From Bacillota bacterium (GTDB taxonomy: Bacteria > Bacillota > Clostridia > Lachnospirales > Lachnospiraceae): a stretch of 64,000 bases of DNA. The stretch spans positions 62,001-126,000 of the forward strand of contig JAEYOY010000070.1 in the NCBI GenBank assembly GCA_023411215.1. Reading direction: 5' to 3'. Both the position numbers and the translations under genes were made by a program. This document shows, piece by piece, positions 20,101 to 28,485 of this stretch; position 1 is the first letter of the stretch, and each line of letters opens with the position of its first letter. The notes under the pieces were generated by a model. The model saw only the letters and a program-made list of their open reading frames with translations. It had not been told where the DNA came from and did not search any database.

Positions 20101-20956
20101 CAAGTTTTGCATTAGAAATGAGTTTAAATGCGCTCGGTACATCCTCTATAATATGGACCGGATCATGAATGTCAGGAGAAATAGCGGAATCATGTGAGAT
20201 AGCACTACCTGAAACAGACCTGAAATTAATCGTAAACTTCGGTGATACTGCTACCGTCAGTGTCTTGGTCAACGGCTTATCTCTACCAGACATCGTAGTT
20301 GTCGTAATCGTGATTTCAGAAGTGCCGCTACCAACTGCCGTCACTTCACCACTAGTCTCATCTACCGTAGCAACCGAGGTATTACTGCTGGAAAACATAA
20401 TACCTGATGTAATGGCTCCACCTGATACGGTAGTCGTACCAGAAGAATAATCGACATACTTTAACTTGATTCTTGGCTTGTCACTTAAATTCTTAATCTC
20501 AAGCACTTCATTCCCTGTTGTTGTAATCTGCTTCATGGGTGTCTGACTCTTATCAACCTGGAGATCCACCCAGACAACACAGCTCAACGTCTTCTGATAG
20601 CTCCCTGAGGTTATATATGCTGTAATTGTTGTATAACCGGGGCCTTTTCTTACCATTTTCTTTGATGTTGCAAAACCGCCAACTCCCGTATCTAGCTCAA
20701 CAACTCCCGGTGATATGGATACCCAGTCTACACTAACAGGTGTTGTCCATCCATCGGCTGCAACGCTGATGTAATCCTCTTTGTTTTTTAATTCGATCGT
20801 AGAAAGATGACCATATTCCTTTCCTCCTACCTCAAAATGAAACTCAGGCAAAGTAACTCCCGAGGCATAAACCTTTTCCTGCCGGACTGAAGTCAATAGG
20901 ACGAAAAACAACAAACAGAATACGACTGACATTCCAACCTTTTTTGCTACACTCAT
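17159..20956 (-). CDS. Secreted protein of tandem bacterial Ig-like (BIG2) domains
   Basis: A 1265-residue protein starting MSVAKKVGMSVVFCLLFFVL, a clear signal peptide ending near VYA. AGGAGG lies nine bases before this ATG; a longer frame to 21007 has no such site. After a short N-terminal domain it is a chain of about a dozen units of 75-90 residues. Most carry the BIG2 pattern: V..I.L at the start, ATV.P.NAT in the middle, W.SS(D/N).S.ATVD..G.V as signature and ITA.....A.C.ITV at the end. One unit near residues 250-360 (GTYEIYAIVDKDYKLE) looks instead like a carboxypeptidase-regulatory-like fold. There is no LPXTG motif, C-terminal membrane helix, SLH domain or catalytic domain, so surface attachment is unexplained. 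Probable roles are adhesion or cell-surface scaffolding. Confidence 0.85.
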   Translation of the reverse strand: MSVAKKVGMSVVFCLLFFVLLTSVRQEKVYASGVTLPEFHFEVGGKEYGHLSTIELKNKEDYISVAADGWTTPVSVDWVSISPGVVELDTGVGGFATSKKMVRKGPGYTTITAYITSGSYQKTLSCVVWVDLQVDKSQTPMKQITTTGNEVLEIKNLSDKPRIKLKYVDYSSGTTTVSGGAITSGIMFSSSNTSVATVDETSGEVTAVGSGTSEITITTTTMSGRDKPLTKTLTVAVSPKFTINFRSVSGSAISHDSAISPDIHDPVHIIEDVPSAFKLISNAKLAKFLKWEIYDLSKKPREKLGPDSAKLKYMVSDVSGSVDFENVKAGTYEIYAIVDKDYKLETAVDKAYMKIVVPIRVNDLNITMQVKDTYSIFDNSNIPSTNTFQYKTSDPNVVSVDSKGKLTAGKRGIATVTCTFNKSLNLFSFPIPDFVITVRVIDGIALSMNNAVINTKGTLKLIADVTDDEALITWKSSDDSIATVDGGLVTGVKKGKVRITAQQTIDGIVKEAYCDITVQQSVDTITVTPDEWPMAIGDFLTLHAEIKPKDLQNITLQWKSSDTSIVEVKESSALTATILAKKGGHAVISAINQDNVVVGYSHISVRQPVLGITLSETNITVDLKTTRIQLRATVEPDNALNKTIIWSSTDTSVATVDKYTGLVSVKKAGKTSIIATSEDSPAVTAVCNITVNIPVTTIALDETSKTMYVGQSQRLSYLLLPTNASNNNVTWISTNPSVATVDKTGLVSAKSVGTTAIILKTLENGQSVYCNITVRQVATGIKLDAATLNLKAGESHIFKPTLTPKNSTDTAIVWESSDPKVATVDNEGKVIAKAAGTAIIMARLNTGAVAYCKVNVTLPVNGLILNFTDKTIYIGEKFKLKVSVNPSTATDLGVTWKSSNTSIATVNEDGEVTGIAGGTAIITCTTKDGGFSAICVLNVVEAVSTITLNYQNYYLGVDKTVFLVATVSTPNATNKDVYWSTSNSDIATVNQKGKVTGKKLGNVTITATALDGTEVEASCEIQVVNPVGSVSLNKTTISLLVGQTKKLKATVEPKNATIKSPKWISSDPSVAIVDEDGEVIAIKAGTTTITAEAGDNSGKKALCYVTVYDRVASTGITLQDKSIVMLPGEEKIVQMVLIPSASTDHTTWSSDNNAIAKVDKNTGKITARSTGVAYITVMTDSGKTAQVEVIVIGLNITEITLQEYTRFDTPLQVEGASSKVTWSSSNQLVVEVKNGNVISKGKGEATITAYVSGRKLTCKIKVVKI

Positions 20957-21174
20957 TATGCTAAACCTCCTAAACCATATCTTAATCAATATATCGGTAA
21001 AATACATGGATTATATTAGTTCTCTTACCAATATAATAATTGGAATTTTTGGCAGATATGTGTCAATTTATGTAGCAATTTATGGGTGTCCGGCAAAAAA
21101 AGATGTGCATCAAGATTGCTCCGATATACATCCTTTTCTTATAAATTGAAACGATAAATAGTATTCATCGTGAT

Positions 21175-21225
21175 CCTTCTATTGTCTTGAATAGTAGAAA
21201 GCACGCTTTGCGATCTTTCTGTTAC
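21175..21225. repeat. Diverged copies of a short palindromic repeat (family B)
   Basis: TAGAAAGCACGCTTTGCGA..CTTTCT (21195-21225) matches the 44-bp element at 59410-59453. It is preceded by a second fragment TTCTATTGTCTTGAATA (from about 21178), which matches that element's right end. It lies in the gap between cadA and the Ig-like gene. Confidence 0.6.
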
Positions 21226-21234
21226 AAAATGAAT

Positions 21235-23355
21235 CTATCTTACTCTCATGGCTCTCATTGCATTAAATAAGGCGATGAGTGCTACTCCTACATCTGCGAA
21301 GATTGCAAACCAGATAGAGGTGATATTAAAGAAGGCAAGCAGCATAATAAGAAGCTTTACACCCAATGCAAATATGATATTCTGCGTAACAATTGACTTT
21401 GTCTTACGGGCAATTTTCATCGCTGTTGCGATCTTACCGATCTCATCATTCATGATTACAATGTCTGCCGCTTCAATAGCTGCATCCGATCCTACACCAC
21501 CCATAGCGATGCCGATATCTGCCTGCGCGAGAACGGGTGCATCGTTGATACCGTCTCCTACAAAAATAATCTTCCCTTTCCCAGTCACTTCTGCTTTCAA
21601 TCGTTCAAACCAGGAAACCTTATCCTGGGGTAATAGCTCAGCCTGATATTCATCCACACCGCAAAGCGCAGCGATTTCCCTTGCTGCATTGGTATGATCA
21701 CCGGTCAGCATTACGGTTCTTCTTACACCGTATTGCTTAAGCTGGGCAATCATATCACTAACTCCATCCTTTAACTCATCTGCGATAATAAGATAACCCA
21801 TATAAGCTCTTCCAGCTGCAACATATACAATACTGCCGTTTGCTGTAACCTCAGGAACTTCAATTCCATATGTGTGCATCAGCTTATCATTCCCAGCATA
21901 AATGTTTTGATCGTTATAAACCGCTATAACACCGTGCCCTGCGATTTCTGTAATCTGAGCCGCTTCTATAGTGACTCCCGGATTCGTTTTCTCATAGAAG
22001 CCTTTAATCGATTTTGCTATCGGGTGAAGAGAATGGTTTTCTGCAATAGCTGCAAGTCTTATTAATTCGTCGGAGGATACCTGTTCTTCCGGAGCAACCT
22101 TAACTACCTCAAATACTCCCTTGGTTAAAGTACCTGTCTTATCAAATACGACAGTATCTACCTGTTGTAACGCATCCAGATAATTACCTCCCTTGATAAG
22201 GATACCTTGCTTTGCACCTCCGCCTATTCCGCCGAAGAAGCTAAGTGGGATGGAAATCACCAGCGCACAGGGACAGGAAATAATCAGGAAGCTAAGTGCC
22301 CGATATAGCCAATTCGAAAAAGTACCAAAACCGAGTAATGGTGGAAGGATAGCTACGGCAATAGCAGCATACACAACAATCGGCGTATAATATCTGGCGA
22401 ATTTGGTGATGAACTTCTCACTCTGTGATTTCTTACTGCCTGCATTCTGAACCAGCTCCAGAATCTTAGAGACAGTAGCCTCACCGTAGCTCTTTGTCAC
22501 CATAACTTCAATTACTCCGCTGGTATTTATGGTACCTGATAACACATTATCCCCCGGTAATACTTCTCTTGGAACGCTCTCACCGGTCAGTGCTCTCGTA
22601 TCTAAAAAGCTGTTTCCCTTGGTAATCACACCGTCCAAGGGAACACGCTCTCCGGGTTTGATCAAGATAGTCTTTCCTACAGTCACTTGTTCGGGAGAGA
22701 CAACGCTGATATCCTCTCCATCCATGAGGTTCGCGTAATCCGGACGAATATCCATAAGTCCGGTAATGTTTTTCTTCGATCTGTGAACCGCCATATCCTG
22801 AAGTAATTCACCGATCCCGTAAAACACAAGAACTGCGATTGCTTCCACCGTCTCTCCGATTAAAAACGCACCAAGAGAGGCAATACTCATTAGAAAATTC
22901 TCATCAAAGACCTGGCCCTTACGAATGTTCTTCAAGGCTGACCATAATATCTCATAACCTGCCAGAAGGTACGCTATAATTAAAAATGATACCTTTACTA
23001 ACGCCGGCAACTTTAGTAACGAAGCAATTATTGTAACAATCACGGCGATGCCAAGTCGAATGAGGTATGATTTAAGCTCCCCTGCCTCCTCCTTCTCTGC
23101 CTTATCTTTATGATTACCTGATGCAGCCACGGATAAATCCAACACCTTAACCGATGGCTCATGTGCCATTACGATCCGCTTCACCGCGGAGGTTAAATCA
23201 AAATCACCGGATTTAAGTCCTACGATTAATTTGTTATTCATTAGATTTAAGTTAACCTCAGATACCTCGGCTAAGGCTCCAACCTCTTCTTCAATTCGTG
23301 CTCCACAATTCGCACAGCACAACCCCTCTAAAATATATTCCTTCTTATCACTCAT
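21235..23355 (-). CDS. cadA: Heavy-metal-exporting P1B-type ATPase, CadA/ZntA-like
   Basis: A 706-residue membrane ATPase expected to export Cd, Zn or Pb. The N-terminal metal-binding domain carries GLCCANCGARIEEEV (C13, C14, C17). The transmembrane metal site is CPC in SCPCALVISIPLSFF (about residue 361), which marks the Zn/Cd/Pb group. The phosphorylation site is DKTGTLTKG (about 405), the phosphatase motif TGES, and the hinge GDGINDAPVLAQADIGIAMG (about 602). About eight hydrophobic helices are visible. A CadC-type repressor gene ends 40 bases upstream, so the two form an operon controlled by metal. Cd versus Zn preference cannot be fixed from sequence alone. Confidence 0.93.
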   Translation of the reverse strand: MSDKKEYILEGLCCANCGARIEEEVGALAEVSEVNLNLMNNKLIVGLKSGDFDLTSAVKRIVMAHEPSVKVLDLSVAASGNHKDKAEKEEAGELKSYLIRLGIAVIVTIIASLLKLPALVKVSFLIIAYLLAGYEILWSALKNIRKGQVFDENFLMSIASLGAFLIGETVEAIAVLVFYGIGELLQDMAVHRSKKNITGLMDIRPDYANLMDGEDISVVSPEQVTVGKTILIKPGERVPLDGVITKGNSFLDTRALTGESVPREVLPGDNVLSGTINTSGVIEVMVTKSYGEATVSKILELVQNAGSKKSQSEKFITKFARYYTPIVVYAAIAVAILPPLLGFGTFSNWLYRALSFLIISCPCALVISIPLSFFGGIGGGAKQGILIKGGNYLDALQQVDTVVFDKTGTLTKGVFEVVKVAPEEQVSSDELIRLAAIAENHSLHPIAKSIKGFYEKTNPGVTIEAAQITEIAGHGVIAVYNDQNIYAGNDKLMHTYGIEVPEVTANGSIVYVAAGRAYMGYLIIADELKDGVSDMIAQLKQYGVRRTVMLTGDHTNAAREIAALCGVDEYQAELLPQDKVSWFERLKAEVTGKGKIIFVGDGINDAPVLAQADIGIAMGGVGSDAAIEAADIVIMNDEIGKIATAMKIARKTKSIVTQNIIFALGVKLLIMLLAFFNITSIWFAIFADVGVALIALFNAMRAMRVR

Positions 23356-23394
23356 ACAATACCTCCATTCAACCGCTTTGTGACACCAAACTTT

Positions 23395-23757
23395 TTACTT
23401 TTCTCCGATATGCTCTAGACCAATCTCAAGAATATTCTTCACATGCTCATCCTTCAAAGAATAATATACTATCTTGCCGTCCTTACGGTACTTCACAAGC
23501 TTATCCTGGCGAAGAGTCTTCAACTGGTGTGATATTGCGGACTTCGTCATATTCAGTAATACTGCTAAATCACAGACACACATCTCACTTCGATCCAATG
23601 CCCACAATATCTTAACTCTAGTACTGTCCCCGAATACTTTAAAGAAATCTGCCAGATCATAAAGTATCTCTTCCTGAGGCATTGTCTGACGTACCTCTTC
23701 TACGACCTCTGAGTGGATTACTTCACAATCACATACTGCAAATTTATCTTGGCTCAT
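23395..23757 (-). CDS. cadC: ArsR/SmtB-family metal-sensing repressor, CadC-like
   Basis: A 120-residue winged-helix repressor with DNA-recognition segment MTKSAISHQLKTLRQDKLV. Both known metal sites of the SmtB/CadC family are present. The alpha-3N site has cysteines C9 and C11 at the N-terminus and C60 and C62 in SEMCVCDLA. The alpha-5 site has D103, H105, H116 and E119 in KDEHVKNILEIGLEHIGEK. CadC of Staphylococcus senses Cd/Pb through the first and retains the second. It immediately precedes cadA and is expected to repress both genes until metal binds. A matching operator lies about 60 bases upstream. Confidence 0.92.
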   Translation of the reverse strand: MSQDKFAVCDCEVIHSEVVEEVRQTMPQEEILYDLADFFKVFGDSTRVKILWALDRSEMCVCDLAVLLNMTKSAISHQLKTLRQDKLVKYRKDGKIVYYSLKDEHVKNILEIGLEHIGEK

Positions 23758-23817
23758 ACTATCTACTCCCTTCCAATTGCTGTTCTCTATTCTATATTAG
23801 TAATTCAATAATTGTTT

Positions 23818-23837
23818 AGTTGATTAATTGTTCAACT
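23818..23837. promoter_or_regulatory. Candidate CadC operator
   Basis: AGTTGA and TCAACT form an inverted repeat with an eight-base spacer, inside the AT-rich region between cadC and the divergent larE promoter. Similar AT-rich imperfect palindromes are bound by ArsR/SmtB repressors. Confidence 0.5.
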
Positions 23838-23912
23838 GTTCGATTGTATTATATTCCAATTCTTTGTAAAATGCAACTTGTTTTTATTATGTTTTCATAA
23901 ATGGATAAATAC

Positions 23913-23941
23913 TTGTAAATATTATGGTTTCATTATATAAT
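23913..23941 (+). promoter_or_regulatory. Sigma-A promoter of larE
   Basis: TTGTAA (23913-23918) and a perfect TATAAT (23936-23941) are separated by 17 bases on the plus strand. The larE ATG is about 80 bases further on. Confidence 0.75.
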
Positions 23942-24025
23942 ATATCATACTTATCTGATATGAATACTGTGCATTATCATACAGGTAAACTCTCTATTAA
24001 ACTAACATTAAGTAAGGAGTGTAAT

Positions 24026-24886
24026 ATGGATCGGTTGAAGGAAAAATATAATGAATTACTAGAATTATTGAAAAGTTATGAGAATGTAGCCGTTGCCTTC
24101 TCTGGCGGAGTAGATTCTACCTTTTTATTAAATGCTGCGAAGGAGGCTCTTGATGATAAGGTAATTGCTGTCACAGCTCGTTCACTCAGCTTTCCTACCA
24201 GAGAATTGAATGAAGCGAAAGTCTTTGCCAGCCAGATCAGCATCGAGCATCTCATTGTTGATTCGGAAGAATTGGATATAGATGGTTTCTCTCAGAATCC
24301 TAAGAACCGTTGTTATCTATGTAAATCCGAACTTTTTACAAAGATTACAGAGATTGCTCAGAACAGAAATATTAGCGTGATACTGGAAGCATCCAATCAG
24401 GATGATAACGGGGATTACCGTCCCGGCTTATTAGCGGTACAGGAATTAGGGATTCATAGCCCACTAAGACAAATAGGCTTTACCAAAGATGAAATTCGTA
24501 TCTTATCAAAGGAGCAGAATCTGCCTACCTGGAATAAACCCTCCTTTGCCTGCTTATCCTCCCGTTTTCCTTATGGTGAAAGCATCACTCCAGAACGATT
24601 AATCATGATTGATAAGGCAGAGCAGTATCTGTTGGATCTTGGTATCTGGCAGGTTAGAGTTCGTATCCATAACAATCTGGCTCGAATCGAAACAGACGAG
24701 AATGGGTTTAAGCTCCTTCTTGATCCCCAGCTTCGCAATCAGGTGTATGATGCATTGCGTAAAATAGGCTTCACCTATGTTTCTCTGGATCTGAAAGGAT
24801 ATCGGACCGGTAGCATGAATGAGACGTTAAGTTCTGATGAGCTTCAATACGGAACAGCGAACAAAAGACGTATTTCCCTTGTATAA
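24026..24886 (+). CDS. larE: ATP-dependent sacrificial sulfur transferase LarE
   Basis: A 286-residue PP-loop ATPase. It has SGGVDST at about 26-32 for AMP activation, an NRCYLCK pair near 95-100, and Cys176 in NKPSFACLSSRFPYG. This is the same residue number as the sacrificial cysteine of Lactobacillus plantarum LarE, which donates its sulfur while making the nickel-pincer cofactor of lactate racemase. AAGGAG lies six bases before the ATG; a longer frame to 23924 starts upstream of this ribosome site and close to the promoter, so it is rejected. No larB, larC or racemase gene is nearby, so it is an orphan here. It is one of only two well-supported sizeable plus-strand genes and shares a terminator with the convergent MATE gene. 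Confidence 0.92.
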   Translation: MDRLKEKYNELLELLKSYENVAVAFSGGVDSTFLLNAAKEALDDKVIAVTARSLSFPTRELNEAKVFASQISIEHLIVDSEELDIDGFSQNPKNRCYLCKSELFTKITEIAQNRNISVILEASNQDDNGDYRPGLLAVQELGIHSPLRQIGFTKDEIRILSKEQNLPTWNKPSFACLSSRFPYGESITPERLIMIDKAEQYLLDLGIWQVRVRIHNNLARIETDENGFKLLLDPQLRNQVYDALRKIGFTYVSLDLKGYRTGSMNETLSSDELQYGTANKRRISLV

Positions 24887-24891
24887 CATAT

Positions 24892-24931
24892 AAAGCCGAG
24901 TTCCGTACATATTTGTACTCACTCGGCTTTT
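24892..24931. terminator. Bidirectional terminator between larE and the MATE gene
   Basis: AAAGCCGAGT and ACTCGGCTTT form a ten-base stem with an inner GTACA..TGTAC stem. It is T-rich on the plus side and also preceded by A residues, so it can end transcripts from both strands. Confidence 0.85.
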
Positions 24932-24942
24932 AACTCAGTTTT

Positions 24943-26268
24943 TTATATAATTGTTAGATTACGGTACTTTTCCTTCCTAAATCTTGTCACAAAGAAGATA
25001 GAGCGGAATAACCAGTCAATCGTCATCGCAATCCATACTCCCAATACTCCAAGATCAAATATAATTGCCAATACGTAGCTAAAACCAATTCTCCATACCC
25101 ACATGGAAATCATTGATACCCACATCGTGTATTTAACATCATTCGCTGCTCTAAGAGCATTTGGTAAGGTAAAGGATAAGGGCCAGATTAGAGCTGCAAG
25201 GATACAATGATATATCATTAATTCGCTGGCAATCTTCGCTGTCTGTTCCGTCAAGCCATATAAGTTCAAGATTAAGGGTACACTAAAAATAAGAATTAGA
25301 TTGATAATTGCCATACAGATATAAGCAAATCGCATCAAACGAAAGGTATAGCGCTTTACGGCATCATATTCGCCTGCTCCGATGCATCGACCTACAACCG
25401 TAATCAAGGCAAGGCCTACAGCAGATCCGGGAAGAACCCCCAAGCCTCCGACGGTTCCTGCAACCGCATTGGCCGTGATTGCTGAAGTACCGAGACCTGC
25501 TATGATTCCCTGTACTAAAATCTTACCAATCTGAAATGCACTATTCTCAAGACCGTTGGGAATCCCAATCCGAAGTATCCTCTTAATCATACTACTGTTA
25601 ATCCGATAAGCACGTAAGGGTTCGAGATGGATCGCATGCTTTTTATTTCTAATAAGCACATACATGGTGACTGCTGCAAAAATTCTTGAGATTAACGTTG
25701 CGATTGCAGCTCCGGCAACACCCATACCAAAACCAAAGATAAAAATCGCATTGAATACAATATTAATCATATTCATAATAAAAGCAATTGTCATCGATAC
25801 CTTGGAATTGCCCATAGAACGGAACAAGGCGGCACAAGCATTATATATGGCTATGAAGGGAAAGGATAAGGCGGAATAAAATAGATAGGTCCTTGCATTA
25901 TCCATAACATCGCCACTAACATTGCCAAATAAAAGTATCAGAACTTTGTTTCCGAACAAAAGTGCAACTGCCATTAAAATCAAAGATAATGCAAGAATTG
26001 CAACCAGCAGCTGTTCGCCTGCCTTACAGGCCGAATTCTCGTTCTTTTGGCCAAGATACTGTGCAGAAACGACCGCACCGCCTGTTGCCATCGCACCAAA
26101 GAGTCCGATCAGAAGAACATTCACTGTATCCACTAAGGATACACCAGAAACCGCTGCTTCTCCTACTCTTGCTACCATCATACTGTCAGCCATTCCAACG
26201 GTTACCGCCAGCAGCTGCTCTATGATTAACGGAATGATTAATTTTATTAACTCTTTTTTCGAAAACAT
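24943..26268 (-). CDS. MATE family efflux transporter
   Basis: A 441-residue protein with about 12 hydrophobic helices in two similar halves. N-terminal helix features include PLIIEQLLAVTVGMADSMMV, then GAMATGGAVVSAQYLGQ, and the second half begins near GIPNGLENSAFQIGKILVQ. These are typical of DinF/NorM-like MATE proteins, which exchange Na or protons for organic cations or drugs. GAGG lies seven bases before the ATG. It is transcribed alone on the minus strand toward the shared terminator. Substrate is unknown. Confidence 0.9.
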   Translation of the reverse strand: MFSKKELIKLIIPLIIEQLLAVTVGMADSMMVARVGEAAVSGVSLVDTVNVLLIGLFGAMATGGAVVSAQYLGQKNENSACKAGEQLLVAILALSLILMAVALLFGNKVLILLFGNVSGDVMDNARTYLFYSALSFPFIAIYNACAALFRSMGNSKVSMTIAFIMNMINIVFNAIFIFGFGMGVAGAAIATLISRIFAAVTMYVLIRNKKHAIHLEPLRAYRINSSMIKRILRIGIPNGLENSAFQIGKILVQGIIAGLGTSAITANAVAGTVGGLGVLPGSAVGLALITVVGRCIGAGEYDAVKRYTFRLMRFAYICMAIINLILIFSVPLILNLYGLTEQTAKIASELMIYHCILAALIWPLSFTLPNALRAANDVKYTMWVSMISMWVWRIGFSYVLAIIFDLGVLGVWIAMTIDWLFRSIFFVTRFRKEKYRNLTII

Positions 26269-26371
26269 TTCATCGCCTCTATGTATTCATATTCATTAGA
26301 AGAAATAATACGCAGCCCTAAAAATCATGGTTCACGTGAACGTTCTTATATGAGCAAGCAAATGTGAGCAA

Positions 26372-26412
26372 ACACAAAGGGGACTACCTCTCTTCGTCAG
26401 TCGGTCGCCCCC
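26372..26412 (-). terminator. Possible terminator after the DUF975 gene
   Basis: On the minus strand GGGGGC-GACC can pair with GGTAGTCCCC, with one wobble and one mismatch, followed by TTTGTGTTT. It is 140 bases past the gene stop and has a long loop. Confidence 0.35.
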
Positions 26413-26553
26413 ATATTATCATTATTTCTTCAATGTGCTATCCAAGATCAATATCTACTGATTAAGCATAAGTCTAGCATAGTCACCCGTCAAAAGCAAG
26501 GTTGAAAATTTCCCATTAAAATTTTAGTAAATGGTCGTCCATATCAAACATGC

Positions 26554-27285
26554 TTATTGAATAACTACGTTCTGCTCTCCGCCGTTCATTCTCTGTCCTG
26601 AAACCTCGAGATAGAAGGCTGCATCGGCTGCGCTCACATAGGGTCCCAACCACAGGAAACCGATTCCACAGGATAAAATGCTGAGCAGCGCCCATCCGAT
26701 AAAGCTTAAGTGAAGACAGAAGAGACGTCCCTTATTACCATGCATCATTACCTTGGATTGTCTGATTGCCTCCATGATATCAATGGAAGGGTCATCATTC
26801 ATGATGTAAAAAGCCATAGAATATCGATAAGCAGCTATGATGCCAGGTATAACGAAAAGTAAACTCCACAGAAAGATGAAAATGGATGTTACAATACGTA
26901 AACCAAATGCTTTACCAAATAAATTGAATTGTGAAAACAAATCAGAAAATTGTGGATTGGTTCCATTAATCAGGTTCTTGTTGAAACGGCAATATCCGAG
27001 TTCAATTACTCCACCGATAATGAAGGTGACAAGTCCCCAAAGTAAAAGAATTGATACAACGCCTGCAACAGCGATTAGAATAGCTCTACCCCAACCGGTA
27101 GATAACAGATCCCCTATTCCATATCCACCATTGCCATTGTAGTTGCTACGGCCACCACCGCCACTACTTCCTCCGACACTACCTGCTCCTAATACCGCTG
27201 CCACAAATCCTGTTCCAACAGCAAGAGCCCATTTTCCACGGAGTGCTTCACGCGCAATTCTACGAAAGTCCTCTGCATACAACAT
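26554..27285 (-). CDS. DUF975-type integral membrane protein
   Basis: A 243-residue protein starting MLYAEDFRRIAREALRGKW. GGGAGG lies seven bases before this ATG, and the five codons upstream of it overlap the ribosome site, so they are rejected. The N-terminal soluble motif (F...AR.AL.GKW) is followed by a Gly/Ser/Asn-rich loop (about 38-62) and four to five hydrophobic segments. The motif DPSIDIMEAIRQSKVMMHGNKGRLFCL is typical of DUF975 proteins, a family of unknown function common in Firmicutes. A second multi-helix membrane protein of similar type is encoded upstream on the same strand across a gap of about 110 bases, so the two may work together. Confidence 0.75.
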   Translation of the reverse strand: MLYAEDFRRIAREALRGKWALAVGTGFVAAVLGAGSVGGSSGGGGRSNYNGNGGYGIGDLLSTGWGRAILIAVAGVVSILLLWGLVTFIIGGVIELGYCRFNKNLINGTNPQFSDLFSQFNLFGKAFGLRIVTSIFIFLWSLLFVIPGIIAAYRYSMAFYIMNDDPSIDIMEAIRQSKVMMHGNKGRLFCLHLSFIGWALLSILSCGIGFLWLGPYVSAADAAFYLEVSGQRMNGGEQNVVIQ

Positions 27286-27396
27286 ATTATTACCTCCCAT
27301 TTATACGTTAAATAATTATTCTTTATCAGACAGCAACATAATACCACTTTCTTGCAGTGGATATCAATAGGAACACCCTTATTCTAATTATTCTAA

Positions 27397-28281
27397 TCAA
27401 GGATTAATAATTCTCTCCTGCTGCTGTTGGATTGTAATTAGCCTTACCCGATATTCATGATATATCATAAAAAGATAGATATTATATATCAGCGCTAAGA
27501 TAGACATAACCCCAAGCAAGACAAAATATCCTGTGGAATAAAATGTTCCTTTCATAATCAGATTAAAACTTAGTATTGAGTAGACAGCCTGCGGTAAAAT
27601 AAGCAATAAAGTAGAAAATAATATTCTCCAGTAGTTCTTTGCTCCCGCTTTTGCACCTAATTTCAAGGCTCGTATTACCCCTGTATTCTCAAGGAACAAT
27701 GCCGGCAGCCACAGCACTATAAAAGGAGCTGGAATAAGGACAAGCATCAGCGTAACCAGCATGATAATCAGTGTCATCGCATACATGGATCCGTTAGTAG
27801 CAGCCATGATTGTGAACGGGATCGATAGAATACCCAATAGAACAGAAAGAGCTACTGCAAATACAATAGTTAATAGTACAAATAAAAATACTCTTCCGAA
27901 AAACATCTTAATTCCTGATAAAAAGGAAGATGCTTTAGTTTTTCCTGTAAATATTGCCTCTTTAATCATATTACTATAACCCGGGATATAAAACAGACTT
28001 AAAACAAAGATAAGTAACAAGGCAATGAGTATATTTCTCATGGTGACTAGGTATAAGGAGTAATCAAACATGCCATTTTTAGTATATGTATCTACACCAA
28101 AGCTCTTGGGATATATTAAGAGCATAGGTAAGATACTGATTGTCAGATATACTGCATAAAAAATGATGATGATAGGATTGCTTTTAATTAGCTGCATTGT
28201 TTTTTTAACATTGTTGTTCCCCCTGTTCCACGATCGTTTCGGATTTGAAATTCTCAATAAGTTTACCATATAATATTCCAT
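27397..28281 (-). CDS. Multi-pass membrane protein, uncertain N-terminus
   Basis: A 294-residue frame with six hydrophobic helices and a soluble C-terminal tail rich in Gln (ITIQQQQERI). The motif ALKLGAKAGAKNYWRILFST resembles the helix-loop found in membrane domains of the GdpP/DUF975-like superfamily. It is not recognised beyond this. The first 31 codons have no ribosome site. A good AGGGGG followed by ATG TTA and a seven-A run lies at about 28200-28220 in another frame. One extra A would give MLKKTMQLIKSNP, a far more natural start than the open frame. So either the true start is there and the run is miscounted or slippery, or the longer start is used without a visible ribosome site. Confidence 0.6.
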   Translation of the reverse strand: MEYYMVNLLRISNPKRSWNRGNNNVKKTMQLIKSNPIIIIFYAVYLTISILPMLLIYPKSFGVDTYTKNGMFDYSLYLVTMRNILIALLLIFVLSLFYIPGYSNMIKEAIFTGKTKASSFLSGIKMFFGRVFLFVLLTIVFAVALSVLLGILSIPFTIMAATNGSMYAMTLIIMLVTLMLVLIPAPFIVLWLPALFLENTGVIRALKLGAKAGAKNYWRILFSTLLLILPQAVYSILSFNLIMKGTFYSTGYFVLLGVMSILALIYNIYLFMIYHEYRVRLITIQQQQERIINP

Positions 28282-28413
28282 ATTTCAACATTATATACAT
28301 AAATATACATTCTATGTGGGATCCAAATATACATTTTATGATCAAATCTTTATAGTAAACCTCTATAAAAGCTTTGTTGTTATGATTGCACTATTTCTCT
28401 AAAGATAAGTATA

Positions 28414-28422
28414 TGGTATAAT
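28414..28422 (+). promoter_or_regulatory. Extended -10 promoter before the zinc-ribbon gene
   Basis: TGGTATAAT on the plus strand is an extended -10 element (TGN plus a perfect TATAAT) 63 bases before the start codon at 28486. A weak -35 (TTTCTC) is at 17 bases. Confidence 0.5.
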
Positions 28423-28445
28423 CGATGTATGCTTTCGTTATATCA

Positions 28446-28471
28446 TATGCGAATAGCGGAGCAAATATAAT
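28446..28471. repeat. Possible remnant of repeat family A
   Basis: TATGCGA, then GCGGAGCAAATAT and AT, matches the reverse complement of the middle-left part of the family A repeat with a short insertion. Only about 26 bases are shared, so this may be chance. Confidence 0.3.
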
Positions 28472-28485
28472 CTGGGAGTATCCTT

